This document shows positions 1-5,566 of a stretch of 9,665 bases of DNA, in pieces. Every line of letters begins with the position of its first letter. Position 1 is the first letter of the stretch. The notes beneath the pieces are model-generated. The model was not told where the DNA came from, made no database searches, and saw nothing but the letters and a program-made list of their open reading frames with translations. A program made the translations under genes and the position numbers. This DNA comes from Pseudomonadota bacterium. GTDB lineage: Bacteria > Desulfobacterota > Syntrophia > Syntrophales > UBA5619. The DNA is taken from contig JAHIMW010000005.1 in the NCBI GenBank assembly GCA_018896355.1, forward strand, positions 1 through 9,665, given 5' to 3'.

Positions 1-61
1 AGTTGCCTCATAAATAATAAGGTGCCGCAGGCGGTGTGTCGGAGGATAACGAAAAATCACC
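1..61. other. Non-coding stretch upstream of the ilv promoter
   Basis: No convincing gene or signal is visible in these bases. They precede the -35 box of the ilv leader promoter. Open frames crossing them are antisense shadows of ilvB. Confidence 0.4.
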
Positions 62-90
62 TTGACAACGGTTTCTCTTTCCGGTAGGGT
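62..90 (+). promoter_or_regulatory. Sigma70-type promoter of the ilvBNC operon
   Basis: A perfect -35 box TTGACA (62-67) is followed by a 17-base spacer and TAGGGT (85-90), which keeps the key T, A and final T of a -10 box. Transcription would start near 97. That places the leader peptide's ribosome site (110-116) and start codon (124) directly in the transcript, which supports the call. Confidence 0.65.
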
Positions 91-123
91 CCAATCCTGA
101 TTTTGAATTGGAAGGGTTATTTT

Positions 124-210
124 GTGAAACAAACACCGTCGAACAGCATGCTTCTCGTACTTGGCGTCGTAGTACTCGTACGCACGGGGGCTGCTGTTCG
201 GCGTCTTTGA
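124..210 (+). CDS. ilv operon leader peptide (attenuation peptide)
   Basis: A 28-residue peptide starts at GTG 124, seven bases after a good ribosome site GGAAGGG (110-116), and stops at TGA 208. Between residues 10 and 19 nearly every residue is Leu or Val (LLVLGVVVLV). It has no likely function as a protein. Such peptides act as sensors: when charged tRNA-Val or tRNA-Leu is scarce the ribosome stalls on these codons and the following RNA folds so that transcription continues into the operon. Its content resembles IvbL, the leader of E. coli ilvBN, which is also rich in Val and Leu. An internal ATG at 148 is in frame but has no good ribosome site, so GTG 124 is preferred. Terminators T1 and T2 follow directly, as expected for an attenuator. 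Confidence 0.8.
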   Translation: MKQTPSNSMLLVLGVVVLVRTGAAVRRL

Positions 211-237
211 TGGGATGATAAAAAAAGACGAGAGCCG
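199..237 (+). promoter_or_regulatory. Leader RNA pairing that competes with the first ilv terminator
   Basis: GTCTTT (203-208) can pair with AAAGAC (224-229), and CGGC (199-202) with GCCG (234-237) across a small internal loop. The second arm overlaps the 5' arm of terminator T1. This pairing is available only if the ribosome has stalled upstream on Leu/Val codons; a ribosome at the stop codon (208-210) would cover it. The role is inferred from complementarity and position. Confidence 0.45.
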
Positions 238-266
238 CGGGCCCCGTGAAGGTCCGCGGCTTTTTT
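233..266 (+). terminator. First ilv leader terminator (T1, attenuator)
   Basis: The stem AGCCGCGGGCC (233-243) pairs with GGTCCGCGGCT (251-261) over 11 base pairs with one G-U, a 7-base loop and a run of six T (261-266). It lies 22 bases after the leader peptide stop and 66 bases before the ilvB start. Its 3' arm can instead pair with the 5' arm of the next hairpin. Confidence 0.8.
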
Positions 267-286
267 GTTTCTGCAAAAAGCCGCGG
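254..286 (+). promoter_or_regulatory. Antiterminator pairing between T1 and T2
   Basis: Bases 254-265 (CCGCGGCTTTTT) are perfectly complementary to 275-286 (AAAAAGCCGCGG). This 12-base-pair stem would use the 3' arm of T1 and the 5' arm of T2, abolishing both terminators at once. It is the alternative fold expected of an amino-acid-controlled attenuator. Confidence 0.6.
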
Positions 287-310
287 TTCGGAGGAATCGG
301 CGGCTTTTTT
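275..310 (+). terminator. Second ilv leader terminator (T2, attenuator)
   Basis: AAAAAGCCGC (275-284) pairs with GCGGCTTTTT (300-309). An inner stem GGTTC/GAATC (285-289/294-298) closes a 4-base loop, with one bulged G at 299. It ends in a T run (305-310), 21 bases before the ilvB ATG and just ahead of its ribosome site. Confidence 0.75.
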
Positions 311-331
311 ATTTCTCAAAAGGAGCAAAGT

Positions 332-1990
332 ATGGATACCATCGGTGCGGACATTGTTTTGAAAACCCTGGCGGAGGAGGGGGTGGATGTGATCTTCGGA
401 TACCCCGGGGCCAACACCCTGCCGCTCAACGACCGCCTCGCCGACAGCCCCATCCGGCACTACCTGATGCGTCACGAGCAGGCGGCGGCCCATGCCGCCG
501 ACGGCTACGCCCGGGCGACCGGAAAGGTGGGGGTCTGCCTCTCCACCTCGGGTCCCGGCGCCACCAACATGGTCACCGGAATCGCCACCGCCTACATGGA
601 TTCGACCCCGATGGTCGCCATCACCGCCCAGGTCAACAGCGACCTCTGGGGCCGGGACGCATTCCAGGAAACCGATATCATCGGAATCACGATGCCGATC
701 ACGAAACACAGCTTCATGGTGCGCGATGTGAACCAGATCGCCTCCTCTCTCCGGCAGGCCTTCCAGCTCGCCAGCACCGGCAGGCCGGGCCCGGTCCTCG
801 TGGATATCCCGAAGGACATCCTGAGCGCCCGCTGCGGCGACCAGCCGAAAAAGGCGTCGACCGCAGCTACAAAACGGATCGCCAACCCGGAACAGATCGA
901 GCGGATCGCCCAGGCTCTGAACCGGAGCGAACGGCCGGTTCTGATCATCGGCGGCGGGGTCAAGCTGGGCGACGCATGCGCCCAGATGAGCGAACTCGTG
1001 CAGCGGGCGCAAGTTCCTTTTGTGACGACGATGATGGGGATCGGTTCGGTCTCCTCCGCAAACGGCTTCAACCTCGGCTTCATCGGTACGCACGGAAACG
1101 AACTGGCCAACCGGATGATCCACCAGTCTGACTTCATCCTCGCCCTCGGCGCCCGCTTCACGGAGCGGAGCACTTCCGTCGTCGAGGAGTTCGCACCACT
1201 GGCCACCGTCGCCCAGATCGACATCGACCCCACCTCCATCGGTAAGAACATCAAGGTGGACTTCCCCTTTGTGGGGGATGTCCAGGATGCCCTTGCGGCG
1301 CTGATCCCGCTGATCGTTCCCCGGGAACGGAACGCATGGCTGGAACGGATCCGAACGGACCGTCAAACCCTGGAAGATAAGCTCATCGACGGAGGATGCG
1401 GCCAGGCGGGAACCCTGATCCGTAAGATCCAGGCAGCCATGCCCCGCGAGACGATTGTCGTTCCGGACGTGGGGCTCAACCAGATATGGACGGTCCGCAC
1501 CTGGCAGAGCCACTCCCCGCGCAGCCTGCTCACCAGCGGCGGAATGGGAACCATGGGCTTCTCCGTCCCGGCGGCGATCGGCGCCAAAGTGGGCGCCCCC
1601 GACCGGGATGTGGTCGTGATCTGCGGCGATGGGGGTTTTTACATGAACATCCAGGAACTGGCGACGATCAGCTACTATCGGCTCCCGATCAAGATCGTCG
1701 TGATCAACAACGGCCACCTCGGAATGATCCGGCAGATGCAGGACCTCTTCTACGACGCGCGCTTCACGACAAGCGACCTGGGAGATCGCGTCGATCTGGT
1801 CGCAGTAGCCAGGGGGTTCGGCATCCCGGCGGAACGGGTGGCCGTGGACGAGGATCCGGCTGAGGCGATCGCCCGGATGAGCGGCGCCGAGGGACCCTAC
1901 ATGGTGGAGGCGATGGTCGATCCGGACAATTACGTCTACCCGATCATTCCGCCGGGCGCCTCCAATGTGGAGATGATCTGTGGGAAGTAG
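332..1990 (+). CDS. ilvB: Acetolactate synthase (acetohydroxyacid synthase), large catalytic subunit
   Basis: This ThDP-dependent enzyme condenses two pyruvates to acetolactate, or pyruvate with 2-ketobutyrate to acetohydroxybutyrate, the first common step of branched-chain amino acid synthesis. The 552-residue protein has the usual three parts. The N-terminal ThDP domain carries GYPG (23-26) and the catalytic Glu49 in RHEQ. A central domain follows, and the C-terminal ThDP/Mg domain has GDGGFYMN from residue 432 ending at the Asn pair 459-460. Start ATG 332 is chosen because AGGAG lies six bases upstream and the family N-terminus aligns there; an in-frame ATG at 215 would run through the attenuator. 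It is slightly shorter than many homologues, as is E. coli IlvB. Residue 469 (GMIRQM) is Met where most family members have Trp, a residue linked to 2-ketobutyrate preference and herbicide binding. The ilvN start lies 27 bases downstream. Confidence 0.93.
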   Translation: MDTIGADIVLKTLAEEGVDVIFGYPGANTLPLNDRLADSPIRHYLMRHEQAAAHAADGYARATGKVGVCLSTSGPGATNMVTGIATAYMDSTPMVAITAQVNSDLWGRDAFQETDIIGITMPITKHSFMVRDVNQIASSLRQAFQLASTGRPGPVLVDIPKDILSARCGDQPKKASTAATKRIANPEQIERIAQALNRSERPVLIIGGGVKLGDACAQMSELVQRAQVPFVTTMMGIGSVSSANGFNLGFIGTHGNELANRMIHQSDFILALGARFTERSTSVVEEFAPLATVAQIDIDPTSIGKNIKVDFPFVGDVQDALAALIPLIVPRERNAWLERIRTDRQTLEDKLIDGGCGQAGTLIRKIQAAMPRETIVVPDVGLNQIWTVRTWQSHSPRSLLTSGGMGTMGFSVPAAIGAKVGAPDRDVVVICGDGGFYMNIQELATISYYRLPIKIVVINNGHLGMIRQMQDLFYDARFTTSDLGDRVDLVAVARGFGIPAERVAVDEDPAEAIARMSGAEGPYMVEAMVDPDNYVYPIIPPGASNVEMICGK

Positions 1991-2017
1991 AATGGAAGGA
2001 AAAGAAAGGAAAAGAAT

Positions 2018-2512
2018 ATGGCCATTAAAGAACATACCATTTCACTGCTTGTGAACAACCAGCCGGGGGTCCTCTCGCGGATCGCCGGCGTCTTCAGCAG
2101 CCGGGGATACAACATCCGGAGCATCTGCGTCGCCGAGACGACGAACCCGGAAATCTCCCGGATCACGCTGACCAGCCGGGCGGAGAGCGACTTCACCGAA
2201 AAGATCAAGAAACAGCTGGACAAGCTGGTCGATGTCATCTCAGTGACCGATTTCACCGGAGCCCCGGCCGTCCAGCGCGAGCTGATGCTGATCAGCCTCT
2301 GCCTCACGCCGGAGAACCGGAAGGAGGTTCTCCGGGCGATCGACCTCTTCGGTTGCCGGGTCGTCGCGATGAGCGAGGAGTGCCTGATCATGGAGATCAC
2401 CGCCAACAAGGACAAGACGGCGGCGATCCTGAAGTATTTCGAGCCGTTCGGCATGGAGGAGATGAACAGAACCGGCGCAATCGCCGTCTTCCGCCAGGCG
2501 CGGGAGGGATGA
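2018..2512 (+). CDS. ilvN: Acetolactate synthase, small regulatory subunit (ACT domain)
   Basis: The 164-residue protein binds the IlvB catalytic subunit, activates it and confers feedback inhibition by valine. An N-terminal ACT domain (about residues 6-80) begins TISLLVNNQPGVLSR and continues RGYNIRS. Asn14, Gly17 and Asn32 align with the IlvH valine-site residues Asn11, Gly14 and Asn29, so valine sensitivity is expected. The C-terminal domain (about 85-160) matches the second half of IlvH-type subunits. Its length is close to E. coli IlvH (163) and longer than E. coli IlvN (about 96). Start ATG 2018 has AAGGA seven bases upstream. It follows ilvB after 27 bases, so the two are co-transcribed and translated from adjacent sites. 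I use the symbol ilvN; ilvH would be equally fair. Confidence 0.92.
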   Translation: MAIKEHTISLLVNNQPGVLSRIAGVFSSRGYNIRSICVAETTNPEISRITLTSRAESDFTEKIKKQLDKLVDVISVTDFTGAPAVQRELMLISLCLTPENRKEVLRAIDLFGCRVVAMSEECLIMEITANKDKTAAILKYFEPFGMEEMNRTGAIAVFRQAREG

Positions 2513-2544
2513 CGGTACCTGCCGCAAGCAGCGGAGTATCGGAT

Positions 2545-2748
2545 GTCATTCCGTGCTTGACACGGAATCCAGTTCTTTTTTCGGGGACAGATTTGAAATC
2601 TGTCCCCGAGTTCCCTCGCGAAAGCGAGGGCGGGAATGACGTGAGCAAGATGTAGGGTGCATTAGGCGGAAACCGTAACGCACCAATAAAAGAAGCGGTG
2701 CGTCAAGACGCACCCTACACCTGGATTCCGGGTCAAGCCCGGAATGAC
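2545..2748. repeat. Composite of nested palindromic repeats between ilvN and ilvC
   Basis: The block is bounded by two 28-base elements in inverted orientation (2545-2572 and 2721-2748) that match at 26 of 28 bases; each is itself palindromic, reading GTCATTCCG...CGGAATCCAG. Inside lie a near-perfect palindrome (2581-2609), a CCCTCGC/GCGAGGG hairpin followed by another GGAATGAC end (2613-2640), and a second nested element bounded by TGTAGGGTGC (2651-2660) and GCACCCTACA (2710-2719). No protein is encoded. The style is that of REP/MITE-like interspersed repeats. I infer successive insertion of small elements into one another. Confidence 0.75.
2581..2609. repeat. 29-base palindrome with GGGGACAG arms
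   Basis: Fourteen bases (2581-2594, TCGGGGACAGATTT) are exactly complementary to 2596-2609 around a single central G. It would form a cruciform or very stable hairpin. Similar GGGGACAG...CTGTCCCC palindromes are familiar as dispersed repeats in bacterial genomes. Confidence 0.75.
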
Positions 2749-2773
2749 AAAAGAGGCAAATTACGCCTTTTTT
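2749..2773 (+). terminator. Terminator-like hairpin ahead of ilvC
   Basis: AAAAGAGGC (2749-2757) pairs with GCCTTTTTT (2765-2773) over nine base pairs including one G-U, ending in six T. It could reduce read-through from ilvN into ilvC. The stem is mostly A-T, so it may be weak. I see no convincing separate promoter between it and ilvC. Confidence 0.4.
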
Positions 2774-2845
2774 CGAGGTCGTCAGGAGCAAGGATTGTAT
2801 GGTGGGCCGGAGCACCGGTCCCGTTTATCGACAAAGGAGAAAAAC

Positions 2846-3898
2846 ATGGCAAAGATCAATTTCGGCGGTGTGTGGGAAGAGGTCGTGACATCTGAGGAAT
2901 TTACGTTGAGCCGGGCGCAGGAGGTGCTGAAGAATGAAACGGTGGCCGTTCTCGGCTACGGCGTGCAGGGACCGGGCCAGGCCCTGAATCTGCGGGACAA
3001 CGGCATCCGGGTGATCGTCGGACAGCGCGAGGGGGGCAAGACCTGGCAAAAGGCCGTCGACGACGGTTTCGTGCCGGGGAAAACCCTTTTCCCGGTCGAG
3101 GAAGCGGCAAAAAGGGGAACGGTCATCGAGTACCTGCTCTCCGACGCGGGCCAGACGCAGATGTGGCCGACGCTCAAACCGTACCTGACGAAGGGGAAAA
3201 CCCTCTACTTCTCCCACGGGTTTTCGATTACCTACCGCGACCAGACCAACGTGATCCCGCCTGCGGACATCGACGTCGTCCTTGTCGCCCCGAAGGGTTC
3301 GGGACGTTCGCTGCGCACCAACTTCCTCGATGGAAGCGGGATCAACTCCAGTTACGCCATCTTCCAGGACGCCTCGGGGAAGGCGACCGAGAAGACCATT
3401 GCGCTCGGCATCGCCATCGGCTCGGGATACCTCTTTCCGACGACCTTCGAGAAGGAGGTGTTCAGCGACCTGACGGGCGAGCGGGGCGTCCTGATGGGCT
3501 GCCTGGCCGGCGTCATGGAGGCGCAGTACAACGTGCTTAGGAAAAACGGCCACAGCCCGAGCGAGGCCTTCAACGAAACCGTGGAGGAGCTGACCCAGAG
3601 CCTGATCCGCCTCGTCGCGGAAAACGGGATGGACTGGATGTATGCGAACTGCAGCACAACCGCCCAGCGGGGCGCCCTCGACTGGAAGGGACCCTTCAGC
3701 AACGCGGTCGCCCCGGTCTTCGACAAGCTCTACGAAAGCGTCCGTACCGGCGAGGAGACGCGGATCGTGCTGTCGGTGAACAACGCCCCCGACTACCGCG
3801 AGAAGCTGAACGCCGAACTGGAGACGATGAACAAAACGGAGATGTGGCAGGCCGGCGCCGCCGTCCGCGCCCTCCGTCCGGAGAACCGGAAGGGGTAA
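2846..3898 (+). CDS. ilvC: Ketol-acid reductoisomerase (NADP-dependent), fungal/Bacteroidota-like class I
   Basis: The enzyme isomerises and reduces acetolactate or acetohydroxybutyrate to the 2,3-dihydroxy acid, using Mg2+ and NADPH; it is the step after IlvBN. The 350-residue protein has a Rossmann domain with GYGVQGPGQ (37-45) and the cofactor loop GQR (59-61). The C-terminal knotted domain carries metal ligands Asp208 and Glu212 (SDLTGE), then FNETVEELTQS and NCSTTAQRGALDW. It is far shorter than the long class II E. coli IlvC (about 490). Its wording (INFGGVWEEV near the start, MWQAGAAVRALRPEN at the end) resembles the clade shared by Bacteroidota and fungal mitochondria. Start ATG 2846 has AGGAG six bases upstream; an in-frame ATG at 2744 lies inside the repeat block and is rejected. 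The gap to ilvN is 333 bases. Confidence 0.95.
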   Translation: MAKINFGGVWEEVVTSEEFTLSRAQEVLKNETVAVLGYGVQGPGQALNLRDNGIRVIVGQREGGKTWQKAVDDGFVPGKTLFPVEEAAKRGTVIEYLLSDAGQTQMWPTLKPYLTKGKTLYFSHGFSITYRDQTNVIPPADIDVVLVAPKGSGRSLRTNFLDGSGINSSYAIFQDASGKATEKTIALGIAIGSGYLFPTTFEKEVFSDLTGERGVLMGCLAGVMEAQYNVLRKNGHSPSEAFNETVEELTQSLIRLVAENGMDWMYANCSTTAQRGALDWKGPFSNAVAPVFDKLYESVRTGEETRIVLSVNNAPDYREKLNAELETMNKTEMWQAGAAVRALRPENRKG

Positions 3899-3943
3899 AA
3901 ATTTAGCGCCCCTCTGCAATCATAACAGAGGGGCGCCAAATTT
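3899..3943. terminator. Strong bidirectional terminator after ilvC
   Basis: GCGCCCCTCTG (3906-3916) pairs perfectly with CAGAGGGGCGC (3926-3936), 9-base loop. The flanking AAATTT (3899-3904) pairs with 3938-3943 after one mismatch. It has T-rich ends on both strands, directly after the ilvC stop, so it can serve transcription from either side. Confidence 0.85.
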
Positions 3944-3955
3944 TCCGACGTCTCA

Positions 3956-3989
3956 CGGCTACTCGTAAATCTCCTCCGGAAGTTGCAGG
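3956..3989 (-). pseudogene. Displaced 3' end of an alcohol dehydrogenase gene; left direct repeat (attL-like)
   Basis: These 34 bases match 9145-9178 with two mismatches; the first 22 bases are identical. Read on the minus strand they encode LQLPEEIYE and a TAG stop (3961-3959), against LQLLEEIYE and the same stop in the real gene at the right edge. Homology does not extend beyond the repeat. The stop lies 16 bases from the bidirectional terminator, where a convergent gene would naturally end. Confidence 0.7.
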
Positions 3990-4021
3990 GTATTTAAGGG
4001 GGACCCGTTGCTCATCACTCT

Positions 4022-4096
4022 TGTTCCCACGATCTCCACGGGAATGCATCACCCAACGCACCGGCGCTATGTCGGACACGACACCGGTGCGTTGGA
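4022..4096. repeat. Palindromic interspersed repeat
   Basis: CCAACGCACCGG (4053-4064) is repeated inverted and exactly at 4084-4095 (CCGGTGCGTTGG) with a 19-base loop. It is preceded by GTTCCCACG...CGGGAATGCATCACC (4023-4052). On the minus strand this reads GGTGATGCATTCCCG..CGTGGGAAC, a wording I associate with widely dispersed bacterial repeats. No gene is supported in 3990-4131; the short open frame there has no ribosome site or recognisable content. Confidence 0.5.
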
Positions 4097-4131
4097 ATGA
4101 TAACGAAAGTATCTCTCTGGGCGCTGATTCT

Positions 4132-4812
4132 TTACGAATCCACAAGGAATTTTGAACGAATTATACAAGGCGGTATTTTTTTAACTCTTTGTACAGCGGA
4201 CACGAGGACCGCTCGCTCATCATCGGAAAGGGCGTCAAGGTCGCCCCCCTCAAAATAAACCAGAGCCTTGAGGCTTTCGCTCGGCTGAAACGTCTTGCCA
4301 AAGAGCGCACACGCACCGGCCATAGCTTCGTCAAGCCGCATTCCATATTTGAGCATGGCGGCAATGTCACGATAATCCTTTGCCTCAATCCGCTGCAGAA
4401 TAACTTTCAGCTTGTGCGCCATCATGTCGGCAAGCGAAGCAACGACCATGACCCCGTCTGCCGTCACCTCCGGTTCGCTGACCCGGCCATTGTCAATGTT
4501 CCCGAAAAAAGAAAGCTTGACGTATTCCGTGGCAGCCGAAACATCTGCCGGCACAAGGACTCCCAATGAATCGGGTGTATCCTGGATGACCGTGGCATCT
4601 GCAAGCATAGGCAGTCTTTTGTAAAGCCCTGATTTATCAAGCGGCCGGTCGGAGAAAAAATGAAAATCAATGGATTGACGGTGACCAAGGCGTAACGCAA
4701 CCGCAGTGCCTCCATAGAGCACGAATCCAGCCTTGCGCACGGGAGCCAGCGAGGACCAGACTGTTTGTTGGGAAGGGAGACATATCTCCATATGGGGTAC
4801 AAATGAATTCAT
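4132..4812 (-). CDS. AbiEii-type nucleotidyltransferase
   Basis: The 226-residue protein belongs to the nucleotidyltransferase AbiEii/AbiGii toxin family; AbiEii is the toxin of the AbiE abortive-infection system. The fold core is visible: GGTA (34-37), LGHRQSIDFHFFS (42-54), then a helical half with MMAHKLKVILQRIEAKDYRDIAAML, typical of this family. The expected D-x-D reads Asp49-Phe-His51, so the second acidic residue is His, which may impair transfer activity. Start ATG 4812 is chosen because it overlaps the upstream stop as TGATG and has GGAG nine bases upstream; ATG 4818 would leave too short a spacer. It forms a two-gene minus-strand unit with the 98-residue protein before it. Substrate and toxicity are unknown. 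It could be a housekeeping-like or decayed family member. Confidence 0.75.
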   Translation of the reverse strand: MNSFVPHMEICLPSQQTVWSSLAPVRKAGFVLYGGTAVALRLGHRQSIDFHFFSDRPLDKSGLYKRLPMLADATVIQDTPDSLGVLVPADVSAATEYVKLSFFGNIDNGRVSEPEVTADGVMVVASLADMMAHKLKVILQRIEAKDYRDIAAMLKYGMRLDEAMAGACALFGKTFQPSESLKALVYFEGGDLDALSDDERAVLVSAVQRVKKIPPCIIRSKFLVDS

Positions 4813-5108
4813 CAGCATACTCTCCTCGTCGGCATCGGCGGCACACCACCTGGCTCGGCAAGCCCCAGTCGATAATACCAGTAGTGCCACGAGCGGGGGG
4901 AAAACTGCCCCGCCTCGGCGCGGGTAAGGAATTCACGGGCTTGATCTTCTCCGACAGCATCCAGAACGGCAGTTACGTCTGCAAAATCCCCAAGGTTCAT
5001 AACCTGAATAACAATCCGTTCCGGACGCTTGAGCGCCTCGTCCGGCATCATCCACCAGAGATATTTGGCAGCAAGGGTTTTGAAGAGAATGTTTTCAGAA
5101 TCTGTCAT
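4812..5108 (-). CDS. Small partner protein of the nucleotidyltransferase, unknown function
   Basis: I do not recognise a named domain with confidence. The 98-residue protein contains YLWWMMPDEAL (16-26), IVIQVMNLGDF and a C-terminal half ending RSWHYWYYRLGL and a proline/arginine tail. I recall short proteins of this wording beside AbiEii-type nucleotidyltransferases, so a partner or antitoxin role is a reasonable guess. It is not the AbiEi winged-helix antitoxin: it is too short and no helix-turn-helix is evident. The TGA stop overlaps the next gene's ATG (TGATG), indicating translational coupling. Start ATG 5108 is chosen from the family-like N-terminus. Its ribosome site is weak, and a longer open frame back to 5201 exists without supporting content. 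The promoter at 5278-5250 lies about 140 bases upstream. Confidence 0.65.
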   Translation of the reverse strand: MTDSENILFKTLAAKYLWWMMPDEALKRPERIVIQVMNLGDFADVTAVLDAVGEDQAREFLTRAEAGQFSPRSWHYWYYRLGLAEPGGVPPMPTRRVC

Positions 5109-5249
5109 ACCGGAAACCCTAAAAGACCCCACCTTTCGGCGCCCCAGCACAGATCGTCCGGCTGTTGGTCGGTTCGATGGCAATTGTACGAACGCCCCCA
5201 ATTAGGCCCTTCTTTTGTTTTTTTGATAAGTATTGATTTTGACGGGGAA

Positions 5250-5278
5250 AGTATAAGCAGAACGGACTTGTATGTCAA
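5250..5278 (-). promoter_or_regulatory. Sigma70 promoter of the nucleotidyltransferase pair
   Basis: On the minus strand a perfect TTGACA (5278-5273) is followed by a 17-base spacer and TATACT (5255-5250). This is one of the best promoter matches in the window. The transcript would start near 5243 with an untranslated leader of about 135 bases before ATG 5108. Confidence 0.75.
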
Positions 5279-5310
5279 GGAAATATTGACAACATCAAAA
5301 ATAAAATCCA

Positions 5311-5339
5311 TTGACATGATGGCTGGTTAGTTATATTTT
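5311..5339 (+). promoter_or_regulatory. Candidate promoter, divergent from the nucleotidyltransferase promoter
   Basis: TTGACA (5311-5316), a 17-base spacer and TATTTT (5334-5339) on the plus strand. Transcription from about 5346 would meet the terminator at 5426-5457, so its product would be a short RNA unless read-through reaches the gene at 5628. Confidence 0.45.
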
Positions 5340-5345
5340 CACCTC

Positions 5346-5457
5346 GGTTTCAGGCAGATCTTTGCACCGCAGGGTTCCCTCTTTTCAGCCACAGAAGGAA
5401 AGATCCATGAACGGAAGACATCGATAACCCCGCCTCTGTCCAAAAGCGCGGGGTTTT
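5346..5457 (+). ncRNA. Candidate small RNA, plus strand
   Basis: A promoter-like sequence (5311-5339) and a terminator-like hairpin (5426-5457) enclose about 110 bases with no good open frame. GATCTTT (5357-5363) can pair with AAAGATC (5399-5405), suggesting a folded RNA. It could instead be the attenuated leader of the DUF1828/DUF1829 gene. Expression is not shown. Confidence 0.3.
5426..5457 (+). terminator. Rho-independent terminator, plus strand
   Basis: AACCCCGC (5426-5433) pairs perfectly with GCGGGGTT (5448-5455), 14-base loop, followed by T (to 5457). No protein gene ends before it on the plus strand, so it must end a small RNA or act as a leader attenuator. Confidence 0.6.
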
Positions 5458-5501
5458 CCGTTTGCAGCATGGGGACTGAAAGTTGAAGTTGTTGGAGGCA
5501 T

Positions 5502-5561
5502 AAAAAAACGCCCCCAAGAAGGAGGCGTCGGGCCGGAGATGCTATCTCCGGGGCTGTTGAT
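5502..5561 (-). ncRNA. Candidate small RNA of about 60 bases, minus strand
   Basis: A good promoter (5595-5567) is followed within 70 bases by a terminator, leaving room only for a small RNA. The RNA would fold into a perfect 8-base-pair hairpin (ATCTCCGG/CCGGAGAT, 5551-5544 with 5540-5533). Then comes ACGCCTCC/GGGGGCGT (5528-5521 with 5515-5508, one mismatch) and seven U (5508-5502). Its start lies 67 bases upstream of and antisense to the leader of the gene at 5628, so it could act on that mRNA. Function is unknown. Confidence 0.45.
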
Positions 5562-5566
5562 GGTGC

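Noticed and set aside
265..1131. A 288-codon plus-strand frame overlapping ilvB
   Set aside because: It is a frame shadow rich in Arg, Gly, Pro and His, and starts inside the attenuator.
8..2035. A 675-codon open frame on the minus strand across ilvB
   Set aside because: It is antisense to the well-supported ilvB, has His/Arg/Asp-rich low-sense composition and no family likeness; long antisense frames are common in GC-rich genes.
2545..2748. Spaced repeats between ilvN and ilvC as a CRISPR array
   Set aside because: The units are nested palindromes of different sequence and in inverted orientation, without regular repeat-spacer order.
2825..3919. A 364-codon minus-strand frame across ilvC
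   Set aside because: It is an antisense shadow of ilvC, caused by high GC at third codon positions.
4803..5330. A plus-strand frame of 175 codons opposite the nucleotidyltransferase pair
   Set aside because: It overlaps two coupled minus-strand genes with better ribosome sites and family likeness.
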